Assembly: GCF_021462225.1 (NCBI RefSeq)
Contig: NC_061813.1
Location: 24,080,442-24,144,441, forward strand
Direction: 5' to 3'
DNA length: 64,000 nucleotides
From: Girardinichthys multiradiatus
Lineage: Eukaryota > Chordata > Actinopteri > Cyprinodontiformes > Goodeidae
The first letter of the stretch is position 1. Each line of letters starts with the position of its first letter. This document shows positions 12,501-21,300 of the stretch, piece by piece. Under the pieces are notes generated by a model that saw only the letters and a program-made list of their open reading frames with translations, had not been told where the DNA came from and made no database searches. The translations under genes and the position numbers were made by a program.

Positions 12501-13246
12501 TGGAAGAATGTGTAGAGAGATAGATTTAGGAACGTTTGAGAGATATTAAACTGTCAGCGATTGGGATGTCAATGGTGTGACAAATTGTACTCTGTCCTGT
12601 GCAACAACACGCGATGCGTCGAGTAAATTCGCTCAACCTCTAACGTAGTGTAAAAACCTGAAGGCTGTAGCGAAGGTCATTGAAAGTAACATATTTTGCC
12701 TCCTGTTGTCATTTAGTTTGACTAAAACTGCAAAAATCTCAAAGATGAACTTTCCTATATAGCTAAGTGTGTTAAACCAGGATTGTTCAGTAACGCCCAT
12801 GAACAGACTGTACATCATACAGATGCGAATCTTAGATTCTGAGCTGCGCACAGAACTATTTTAGAAGCTTATCTCGAGATCTTGTTCCTCTTTTTTAACT
12901 GCATCTCAGGCTGTTTGGCACCTATACTTGTACTTGAGAACATGCCACTTACAGGCCAATGTTTTTCTGAACCTAAATATATTTTTTCACCAAGTGTTCT
13001 GCATGTGTAATAATAGGTCTGTTCAGTCCATGTGCACAAGTCACGTTTGCACATGTTAAAACCTACTTGCTGTGTGTTTTTGTGTGTGTTTTTGTGTGTG
13101 TTCAGCTGGACGCGGGTGTTCCTGAGAAGATCAGCTTGGTGTCCCGGGATGAGAAGAGCGTCCTGGTCGTCACTTATTCGGACCTGAAGCGCTGCTTCGA
13201 CAGCACCTTCCAGGAGCTGCAGGCTGCAGCCGCCGGCTCTCTGTAG
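3419..13246 (+). CDS. pan3: pan3, 3' part: PAN2-PAN3 deadenylation complex subunit (last 4 coding exons)
   Basis: PAN3 is the cytoplasmic adaptor that dimerises and recruits the PAN2 exonuclease to poly(A) tails for the first step of mRNA deadenylation. Four exons, joined 3419-3548, 7891-7955, 8040-8178 and 13106-13246, encode about 157 residues that follow the vertebrate PAN3 C-terminus almost residue for residue: YLLTDQSRLRSVNDIMPMIG, then FYTQLDASQMRNDVIEEDLA, EVQNGRLFRLLAKLGTINER, DRYLLKLFRDHLFHQVTE and DEKSVLVVTYSDLKRCF. This is the end of the coiled coil plus the C-terminal knob that binds PAN2. Splice phases agree throughout (split codon in, 0, 2, 0). The stop is TAG at 13244-13246. 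Exons for the zinc finger and pseudokinase lie left of the window. The gene converges on flt1. The identification is from remembered family sequence, and the fit leaves little doubt. Confidence 0.96.
3855..4905 (-). mobile_element. IS630/Tc1/mariner element with ~277-bp inverted repeats and a partial transposase
   Basis: It is flanked by TA at 3853-3854 and 4906-4907. The termini start cagggtgggccattta and are inverted copies. Complementarity continues inward to about 4131 on the left and 4625 on the right, so each arm is about 277-280 bp. Between the arms, the - strand encodes a C-terminal transposase piece: FFINGNLKATGYAKLLHDDV, FQQDGAPPHYGCQVRAFLGE and WPPRSPDLTPLDFYLWGHLK. The QQDGAPPHY and SPDLTPLDFYLWG blocks are DDE-superfamily motifs. 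The N-terminal DNA-binding half is missing, so this is a deletion derivative mobilised in trans or dead. Confidence 0.85.
4158..4620 (-). pseudogene. Partial IS630/Tc1/mariner transposase (C-terminal half)
   Basis: The frame is open for about 150 residues of genuine transposase. The open frame upstream of 4620 is only inverted-repeat sequence. The second catalytic Asp is in QQDGAPPH; SPDLTPLD carries the third acidic position. There is no first catalytic Asp and no helix-turn-helix, so it is not functional. Confidence 0.8.
4908..7890. other. pan3 intron, no feature seen
   Basis: AT-rich intronic DNA of nearly 3 kb. I found no coding exon, no recognisable transposon and no strong structure. 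A run of short ATTT repeats at 5940-5958 is the only low-complexity tract noted. Confidence 0.6.
7891..7955 (+). CDS. pan3: pan3 exon (third from last)
   Basis: The exon is 65 bp after a ttggtttcag acceptor. It reads EVQNGRLFRLLAKLGTINERP and ends with the first two bases of a Glu codon before gtaagt. The next exon supplies the third base, which confirms the phase. Confidence 0.94.
8040..8178 (+). CDS. pan3: pan3 exon (second from last)
   Basis: The exon is 139 bp. One base completes Glu, then it reads FQKDPAWSETGDRYLLKLF and DHLFHQVTESGTPWIDLS, ending CLNK before gtcagt. It codes for part of the PAN3 C-terminal knob. A young Tc1-like transposon inserted only about 40 bp after the donor. Confidence 0.94.
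8219..9829 (-). mobile_element. Tc1-like transposon, 1,611 bp, nearly intact, 200-bp inverted repeats
   Basis: TA flanks both ends (8217-8218, 9830-9831). The 200-bp terminal inverted repeats (8219-8418 and 9630-9829) differ at about three positions, which implies a recent insertion. They begin caggtccttctcaaaatatt. It carries one DD34E transposase gene on the - strand. Its position, about 40 bp downstream of a pan3 donor, means it sits in the last pan3 intron without touching the splice site. This family is widespread in fishes and amphibians. Confidence 0.95.
8496..9501 (-). pseudogene. Tc1-like DD34E transposase with one stop and one frameshift
   Basis: It starts at ATG 9499-9501 (MGKTADLTAVQKATIDTLKQ) with a paired-like helix-turn-helix (SERIGCSQSAVSRHLSGKS). 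It then meets TAG at 9295-9297, resumes in the same frame with IVEKGRFQTLGDLRKQWTES, and changes frame near 8985 within the GGRLGRRKCQNARK region. The second part has FIFQHDLAPAHSAKTT and WPANSPDLNPIENLWDIVK. There are 34 residues between the second Asp and the Glu, so DD34E. Two lesions in about 335 codons, otherwise complete to the C-terminus. Confidence 0.93.
10135..10990 (-). mobile_element. Old RTE-type LINE copy, 3' end
   Basis: The sequence repeats the layout of the 1290-2795 element (lccctctcc..ggtggcacc, then bcaggtcagatgcccaaaccac, tgtagacagaccagtaaatcgg) in the same - orientation but is far more decayed, with no useful frame. It ends in ccatccatctatt, i.e. a GATG-type 3' tail on the - strand, as reported for Rex3-like elements. 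Confidence 0.7.
11140..12370. repeat. Degenerate tandem-like array of a 'ctcaag..tctcat..aatgaaac' motif
   Basis: Variants of gagctcaaggtgtcatta, tctcaagataatgaaactgt and atgacaacaaaaa recur at about 11150, 11210, 11395, 11590, 11660, 11780, 11885, 12005 and 12250, with spacing from about 60 to 120 bases. The copies are diverged and in mixed orientation. It looks like an old satellite or a shuffled MITE cluster. A dot plot would settle it. Confidence 0.45.
12371..13105. other. pan3 last intron, right part
   Basis: Intronic DNA with no exon seen. It ends in a TG-rich tract (13071-13101) serving as the polypyrimidine region of the terminal-exon acceptor. Confidence 0.5.
13106..13246 (+). CDS. 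pan3: pan3 terminal coding exon
   Basis: It reads LDAGVPEKISLVSRDEKSVL and then TYSDLKRCFDSTFQELQ, ending AAAGSL and TAG. It follows an unusual acceptor whose pyrimidine tract is largely TG repeats with ttcag at the end. It is phase 0 from the previous exon, 47 codons including the stop. Confidence 0.95.
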   Translation: MDAGVPEKISLVSRDEKSVLVVTYSDLKRCFDSTFQELQAAAAGSL

Positions 13247-15315
13247 CGCCCCCTTTTGGGCCCAGGGTGGGACTGCCCAGACCTGGAGCGCACCATTGCA
13301 CTACAGCAGAAAACCGGGCTCTCAGACATCTGCACAGCAAAGGCAGCGAGGCGGGGCTTCGTGAACCTCAGTCACATACACTGATTCCTGTCCAGCAGGA
13401 ACCATTTTTGTAAAGCATTTATATTTTTCTGTGGCAGAAATCAAAAAACAAAAAAAGGAAAACAGACTAACATGGAAGCTGTGATGAACGACATTTCTTT
13501 TAAATTCGGGGAACAAAACGAGAAACAAAACTTTTTTTTTTTCCTGCTTTTATTTTTTATTTCTACAGTTGGGGATGTTATTTTTCTTTTTTTGTGGAGG
13601 AGGATGCACTAAGATTTCAATTTTTATTTTATTTTTATGAAATCGTTTGAGTGGCCTACTGGGTGCACAGAGAGCTAAATGTGATACACATGGACATAGA
13701 AACATGAGGATGTAAATCCGGGTTTCTGTAAAACTCGCATCTCTCTCTGCCGGCTGGAGACCAGAACCCCTTCATTTTGATGCACTCAGAGATTGGACGC
13801 ATCACTCGAGGCTTTCAGTGCGATAGGACGGCAGTTGTTTCTTAAACTTCGCCAACCTAGCTCAGCCTCGACCGCTGGTTCCCTGTGTGAAAGGACAAAC
13901 CACTGGGGAAGGTGGGAAAGGGTTGCAAAGCTAGGAAAAGATGGATTTCAGATGTTTTTCTATAGGAAATAAAGGAACCTGAATCTCATACTTGCGGGTG
14001 GGTGGGTGAACTTAGACGTGGGACCAGGATCTGAGGCTTTTCTGTTGGAACTGAGGAAGGCGTGTCTTCTCCTGAGGCTGAAGGGTTTGTTACATATGCA
14101 GCAGCCACCTTGTAGTTAACGGACACCGCTGTGGTTGTTTCCGGTCTGCTGTCGTCAGTGAGCCACAGCTGCCTCTTTGTGGAATGTCCTTAATTTGTCC
14201 CTCCTTTGGTATCCTCACCCCTCATTTCCCCAATCTTTGTCTTTATCTTCTTCCTTAAATTTTTGTCCTATAATCCCAAACATCACCCTGCCCTCAGCAG
14301 GTGGGGGGGTCTATGTTTGGGTAGAAAATTGATACTTGGTGACTTTTTACCAGCTGCTTTTTCTCTCTGCTCAGCTGTTGTGCCAGACTGCACAGCGGGA
14401 CACAGGAGGCCGATCAGGTTTTGCCTCATTTTTCCTCTTTAATACTCTGTGGACCAATTCCAGCAGGGGTTTTAGGTGAAAGGGGGAATGGATCGAAGGA
14501 GGATGGGGAAACCGACTTCAGTTTTATTTGACTTTTTTAGGATCATGAGATACGAACAGGCTGGAGACGCAGCTTTCGCACTCGGATTTTTCTCTCAGGA
14601 TGACAAAGAGCCGGCGGACCCTCCCCCAGCCCCCCCCATCCTCTCCCCCAGCCCTGATGATTGAATGTCTTTGGCTGTCAATGGGCGGAACATCTTCAGA
14701 TGGAGGTTTTAGGTTTGTCGGGATCATGCAGCAAGGGATTTCATGTTGCCCCGAAGCACAGCTCTGCTTTCATTTTAATTTGACTGGGGGAAACAAACAG
14801 TGTTAGAGCTTCATCCAGTCACTGTTACGCCACTCGATTTGATTTCTCTGCCTTTGTCTCATGGTATGAATGTCAGCAAACATGAGGCACTCTTCCAAAT
14901 CAGGCAGCGTCTCCTCCATAGTTGGCCTTTTCTCTGACTTTTAAGGAAAATATGACTTGATCTGTTCTTGGGGGCAACAGATGCACGAGGAGCTGTGTTA
15001 GATCATGTACTATTTCCTCTGTTTTATTGAAATCCATGAACAAAAAAGAATAAAACAAATTTGTGGTGCTTTAGAAATCCCTCACACACACATACACACC
15101 CGAAAACCTTTGGACTCAACCAACATGGTGTTATAACACACACTCCAATTTAACTTTAGAGTCAAACCCCCCTCCCACCCAGTTATCCCTCACAGCAACA
15201 CACCTACAATCACCATCTTAGTATGTTTAATGCCCCTCTTGTGTTCTTGTCTCAAATTTTTGCAATATTTGTGTGTACAGCAGTATTTTAATAAAGAATA
15301 CCAAAACTGATGCTG
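13247..15315 (+). other. pan3: pan3 3' untranslated region (inferred extent)
   Basis: This is non-coding sequence directly after the pan3 stop. Three AATAAA hexamers lie on the + strand at 13968-13973, 15049-15054 and 15290-15295. The last is followed by a TG-rich stretch (tgatgctgatgtgag) typical of a downstream element, so I take it as the distal end. The extent is inferred from signals only. Confidence 0.6.
15290..15295 (+). terminator. Candidate pan3 distal poly(A) signal
   Basis: Canonical AATAAA with a TG-rich segment 15-30 bases downstream. Nearer alternatives are at 13968 and 15049, so alternative polyadenylation is possible. Confidence 0.5.
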
Positions 15316-15439
15316 ATGTGAGATCTTTTTGTTGCTGCCATTTTAATATTTTCTAAAATGTATAAAAATGAAAAGTGTGCGTCTAGCCTATTTTAGCATG
15401 TGAAGCAGACTGTTTATTAACCAGCTGACTTCTGGAGAG

Positions 15440-15545
15440 AAATTGGCTGCAACTGGTTTTATTTAGAGTTTTGAGGGGTGAATACAAATGCACACCATAA
15501 TTTTCATATTTTTATTGGTAAAGAGTTTTAAACACGTTCATTTTA
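15440..15545. repeat. Short Tc1-like family A fragment
   Basis: The text gaggggtgaatacaaatg followed by cacaccata and a ttttcatatttttattgg stretch matches the same segment at 1010-1055 and 53460. It is an isolated remnant in the pan3-flt1 intergenic DNA. Confidence 0.4.
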
Positions 15546-16339
15546 CAATTATGCACTATAATGTTGGTCTACCACAAAATCTCAAGTTTGTGGTCATTAT
15601 GTGACAAAGTATGAAAACTAAAGTGCTGTTTGTATAGAAGCATAATGCCTGTGTAGGAAATCAAATTTGCATTCAAAAACATGTTGGAGTCCTCATAAAA
15701 GCAAAATGGTTGAGTCCGCTTTGCTGCCTTTTTGTTCATGTCATCCGGTATGTCAAAACTAAAACGTTCCTCATCAGCATGGACAATCTGACCTCGCCTA
15801 AAAACACATGACTCTTTACAGAGGAAATATTTCATCCTGCTATGCTGATGTTTTTATGTTTTAAACAAGTCACAAATAGAGAAAAATATTTCCTTTGTAA
15901 TATGAATGTGCCAGTTTGGTAGAGTAGTGAGAACCTACTGGCAGTTTTACATACTGTTTATTAATCCTAGACCACTCGCTGTTCAATACCTTTAGGTAAC
16001 TAGCTTTAATCAAGCATTATTATTGCTGTACATGATACAGTATGGAGGGCATAGATTGGGGAAAAACATTTATTTCATCATGATTCTGCATATTACAACA
16101 ATATCGTTTTACAGTAAAAAGCTAAACTGGCTGGCCTACAGGGCAGACCTGTACACTACTGAAGATATTTGGCACATAATGACACAGCAAGTACAACAGA
16201 TGAATAATTGCTGTCAAACGTTCAATTTCATAAAACAAACACTGAATGTAATCTTGATCTGCAAATCAACTTGGTTTAAACGTTTGCATTTGTTGTGGAT
16301 TTTCTCTAAGCCACACAGGGTCAAAACATACATAAAGAT

Positions 16340-16880
16340 CAATCTTCCTTAGCATGTTGCACATAAATCACACAATTTGCTATCAACATTAACTGTAATT
16401 ATAAGTGGTTGAATTCTTTTAAGAATAGGGAATAGTAGGATAATGTTGGCCTGCTTAATCTGCAAAGAAACCAACTTTGTTTCCAACTCAGGTTTCAGCC
16501 ACCTAGCTGTTGATTGGAGGTGAAGCTGGATAATTTGAAGGTAATCCTCCTCCTTTATTATCCCATCCACTTTGTGTAATGCACCAGTAATTCTGGCAAC
16601 GAAACAGCCCCAGAGCATGATCCAGCTACCGCCATGCTTCACATCTCTTACACTGCTTCTAGATTTGACAGGCTCACCTGATCCCAGCACGCATCAAAGC
16701 TGGTGATGAAATTGATAAATAAGCATTACATTAGGCGTCTTGATTGAGCTTTGACTAAATCCTGACCAACACCACATTAAATATTTGTTCACTAGGCCCA
16801 AAAGTCAGGTCCGTGTCGGGAAACCAACCAATTTAAATGAGCTCTGACACTTTTGATAGAAAGAGTAGTCAAAAATCGAG
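16340..16880 (-). mobile_element. Tc1-like transposase fragment
   Basis: The - strand reads RDVKHGGSWIMLWGCFVARI and GALHKVDGIIKEEDYLQIIQ, LHLQSTARWLK, the central block of fish Tc1 transposases (..GGSIMLWGCF..). The frame decays after that and there are no recognisable inverted repeats. It is an old remnant. Confidence 0.75.
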
Positions 16881-17609
16881 CCAGAATTATACCAGAAGCT
16901 TGGTAAGTGCAACTTGTATATATCAGTTGGGGTTTATTTAAATATTTTAGCCTTTATGCATAACTAAGAGAAAATCCACAATAAACTCAAACATATGCAC
17001 CTAATTCTTGTTTTCTAAAACCGTAAAAACTGTTTGGTTTATAACAATTGAACTTTGGAAAAAGAATAGTACATAAACATCATTAAAAGCCCTAAACTGA
17101 TACATGAATGCCAATGATGAGTGGATCTCAGTGGAAATGAGAGGTAACAACAGCTGTGTCTGTAGGAAAATAAAACCTGTTTTGTTAGAACTAAAAGTAC
17201 ACATTTCTCATCTTGCTGTCAAATAAAACAATACAACATGTTAAATAATAAAAGGAAAAGCATTTATAGAAATTAAATTCTAATATCTGTGATTAAATTG
17301 TGCTATAACAGTGTGAGACATATGATGTTTTACCGACGAGTCCTTTAAAATCCTTTATTCTTAATTTCACAATCAGTTGGCAGTAAATTTGTCCCACTTT
17401 GCTGAAATTAATTAAATCTGAGTTTCAGTGGTACAAACATTTTTGCTATTTAAATTTCTAAAATCATAAAAATTAGCTTTTGGTGGATTTCAATGTTGAA
17501 GTGCCTTATTTATCAATAAATGTATATAATCCAGTGAAAATTAAATAATAAGTACATACATTTTTAACTCTTCTATAACATGACCACAAAGCAGAAATAA
17601 ATACGGTTA

Positions 17610-18179
17610 TTTATTCTGTCTAATATGAATACAATAATATCATTTTTCCAGCATATAGCGGTTGTGCAAGAGGAACAGTTATTTCATACAGCAACGCTCC
17701 TCTTCACAAAGCAGGAGGTACCAATACAATAAGCTTTATAATACTGCAGGATCAGGTTAACTTCTGGAAGATTAGCTGCTCTTGACAGAGGAGAAAAATT
17801 GTCTTAAACTTCATATTTATAGTTTCTGCACAGTAAAAAAAAAGAGATTTCTGATCTTAAAAAGCTTGCCCTAGATTTTTGAATATTGTTTTGACTTTTG
17901 GAAGACAACGTTATGGAAATATGCCCTGCCATGGACTGGCGACCTGTCCAGGGTCTACCCCGCCCCTCGCTCATAGACTGCTGGAGAGCTGCACCAGCTT
18001 CCCCACGACCCACTATGGAAGAAGCAGTAGAAAATGACTGACTGATTGTTATGGGAATACCTGCAGGCATTACTGTGAGGTAGAGGATGCAAATCGTGAA
18101 GTGTGAAAGCAGCGTAGGTTTCGGATGGTTGAATATTGATGCATTAACTCTGTAGGATTACACATCAGGGAGCCAGAAG
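17610..18179 (-). other. flt1: flt1 3' UTR (minimal inferred extent)
   Basis: This is sequence after the flt1 stop. The first AATAAA on the - strand is at 17610-17615 and a second is at 17354-17359. A 3' fragment of the TGAC-tailed SINE family (about 17915-18046) lies inside it. The true end needs transcript data. Confidence 0.45.
17915..18046 (+). repeat. 3' fragment of TGAC-tailed SINE
   Basis: It shares gccctgccatggactggcga, the cccgcc segment, acccactatgg and the agaaaatgactgactgat tail with the complete copy at 55873-56220. It is truncated at its 5' side and lies in the probable flt1 3' UTR, antisense to flt1. Confidence 0.7.
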
Positions 18180-18327
18180 CTAAAGGGAGGGGTAGAGGAA
18201 AGCAGAGTTGTAGTCTGGAGGAGGAGAGCAGCCGTCGTCTGACTCCCAATCAGCGGGCAGGATGGAGGGCTCGTTGCTGCACAGGAGGGACGCCTGGTTG
18301 TCTCTACACTTAGAAAACATGAAGAAC
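18180..18327 (-). CDS. flt1: flt1 exon 30 (last coding exon)
   Basis: The acceptor is atttttcttcag. One base completes Arg, then it reads [18 protein letters not shown] and [20 protein letters not shown], ending TAG (18180-18182). SPPPDYNS and the final LY..P agree with the human FLT1 C-terminus. Intron 29 before it contains a Rex1-like LINE. Confidence 0.93.
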
Positions 18328-21300
18328 CTGAAGAAAAATAAACATACATTGATAGCTTTATTATTGTTTATGTGTCAATCTTTTGCAAGTGTGCATTAAA
18401 TTATGTCTGCTCAGTTTTAATCTGCTGAGCCACATAAAATTCTTCTAGAATTGCGCCGCTCAAGGTGGAAGCAGGTTGGAGTAGCTCTGTTACTTTTGAT
18501 TCTGATTTATTCTTTTTTGGGAACTATTCCTCTTGTGATGGATACAGTTGATTTTTTTTGGATGACTGTCCACTCCAGTGTCGGATGCTGTGCAGCTTGG
18601 AGGATTTTTCTCAATACTTTCTATTTTTGGACATTTGTTATCCATATCAGAAGATGCTGATGCTTCCTTTGCTTCCACCTGTGTGTCTCAAGAAGTCAGG
18701 TGAAGAGACAACTGGAGAGACTGAATAGGAATAAGGCTGCAGGTCCAGATCATGTCAGCCCTAGAGTCCTGAAAGCCTGTGCAGAGCAGCTCTGTGGGAT
18801 TCTGCAGCACCTCTTCAACCTTAGCCTGGCCCAGAAGAAGGTTCCGGTGTTGTAGAAGACCTCCTGTCTTGTTCCGGTACCAAAGAAAACTCACCCATCA
18901 GTCCTCAATGACTATAGACCTGTTGCCCTGACATCTCACATCATTAAGGTCCTAGAGAGACTCCTGTTGGCCCACCTGAGTAAGCAAACAGTAAACCATC
19001 AGGACCCCCTTCAGTTTGCTTATCGCTGTGGAGTTGGAGTTGAAGATGCCATCATACACCTGCTTCAACAAACCCACTGTCATCTGGACAAAGCCAGCAG
19101 CACTGTGAGGATCATGTTCTTTGATTTCTCCAGTGCATTTAATACAATCCAACCTGATTTGCTTTGTCAGAAACTCCAGAAGACTCAGGTGGAGGCCTCA
19201 ACAATCTCCTGGATCAAAGACTACCTGACAAACAGACCACAGTTTGTGAGACTGAAGGGTTGTGAGTCTAACCAGGTAGTCAGCAGCACAGGAGCACCAC
19301 AGGGGACTGTACTCTCACCATTCCTTTTCACTCTGTACACCTCAGACTTCCAGTACAAGACAGACTCCTGTCATCTGCAGAAATACTCGGATGATTCTGC
19401 AGTTGTGGGGTGGATCAGAGATGGACAAGAAGCTGAGTTCAGGAAGGTGGTGGACCACTTTGTGGCATGGTGTGGAAACAATCATCTCATTTTGAACGTG
19501 ACTAAAACAAAGGAGATGATTGTAGATTTTAAGAGAAACAGGAATAAGTCAAAAACTATTTCTATCATGGGAGAAGAAGTGGAGGTGGTGGAGGAGTATA
19601 AATATCTCGGTGTTCACCTGGACAACAGACTAGAGTGGAGATGCAACTGTGAAGCCATCTACAAGAAGGGACAGAGCAGACTGTACTTCTTGAGGAAGCT
19701 TAGGTCCTTTGGTGTTTGCAGTAAGATGCTGCATATCTTCTATAAGTATGTTGTGGATAGTGTGATCTATTCTGCCATCATCTGCTGGGGAAGCAGCATC
19801 AGAGCCAGGGACTTAAACAAGCTCAACAAGCTGATAAAGAAGGCTGGCTCTGTTCTGGGGACTCCTCTGGAACCTCTGGAGATCATTGTGGAAAGACGGT
19901 TTCTTCATAAAATGAAGAACATTATGGAGAACCCTGAGCATCCTCTTCATGAGACTGTCCTACAACAACAGAGTGTCTTCAGTCAGAGGCTTCTTCAGAT
20001 CTGCTGTAAGACGGAGCGCTACAGGAGATCCTTCCTGCTCACACCCATCAGCATCTACAACGGCTCTTTGAGGAAACCTTCATAATATGAGCTATAAAAA
20101 CATTTAATTTCCCTTTGGGATTAATAAAGTGTTTTTGAATTGAATTGAATTGAATTGAATTGAAATGTGTCTAGTCCCTTGAACGTCTTCACATTTTGTC
20201 CTTTTACAACCACAAACTAATGCATTTTTAAAATATTGTACCAATGTAAAGTTGTGCACCATAGAACAGAAAGAGATGTAATGCATGATTTAATAGTTTT
20301 TAACAAGTACAAATGTGAAACGTTTGGTGTGCATTTGTATTCAGACCTCTGGATTCAATACTCTGTAGAACCATTTTCACTGCAGTTACTTTGCAAAACA
20401 GCTCAGGCTCAGTCAGATTGGATGGAGAGCAGTTGTGAACTGCGATTTTCAATTGTTACCACATACAGTTTTACCAATTGAATTTAGCTGTGAACTTTGA
20501 CTAGGCCATACTAAAACATGAATATACTTTGATCTAAAACAGTCTATTGTACCTCAGGCTGTATGTTTCAGGTTGTTTTCCAGCTGGAAGGTGAAACTCT
20601 GTCCTAGTGTGAGGTCTTCTGCAGCTGCAAACAGGTTTTCTTTTGGGATTTCCCTGCATTTAGCTCCATCTGCCTTCCCATTAACGTAAACCAGCATCTT
20701 CCTGACCTGATGCTGTTTACTAATGCTGTCTAACAAACCTCTGAGGGTTTCACAAAACAGCTGTACATACACTGAGATTAAATTACCCACTGCTGGACTT
20801 TACTATAGATTACTAAATAGTGGTTGTGGTGGATTTTATTTGAGGGGTTCAGATTAAAAAGGGTTGAAGAAAAATGTGAACATGACAATATGTGAAAGAG
20901 TCTAAGATGTGTGAATCCTTCTGTGCACCTGCTGAGTTTCTTGTTCTTGGTGTTACTCTGTATCATTTGCTTCAGCTCGTCTGAAGGAAGGACCATCCCG
21001 CTGTCACTCTGCTCTTCCTAAAACCAAAAAGATTCAAACACACAGTTTATCGGACCAGTTTCCACATTTAAGGAAATATCATGAGCGGATGTAAAAGTAT
21101 TGTCTTACATCACGGCTGTCTTGCTCCTCACAAGGTAATTCTTCAAAAGTCTGAAGTGTGGCCATACCCCTCATATAGCTGGGTAGAAGAGATTCAAACA
21201 GGGATTGAAGTTTTTTCTGCTTCACCTCTGTGTTTCAGTTTCAGTCACCTCACATCCACCTCCTTCACCTTACTTCTCTTTTTGGATTTTTGTTTCCTTT

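Noticed and set aside
18451..18660. 69-codon hydrophobic open frame on the + strand
   Set aside because: No domain; it lies in flt1 intron 29 beside a LINE and may be decayed repeat sequence.
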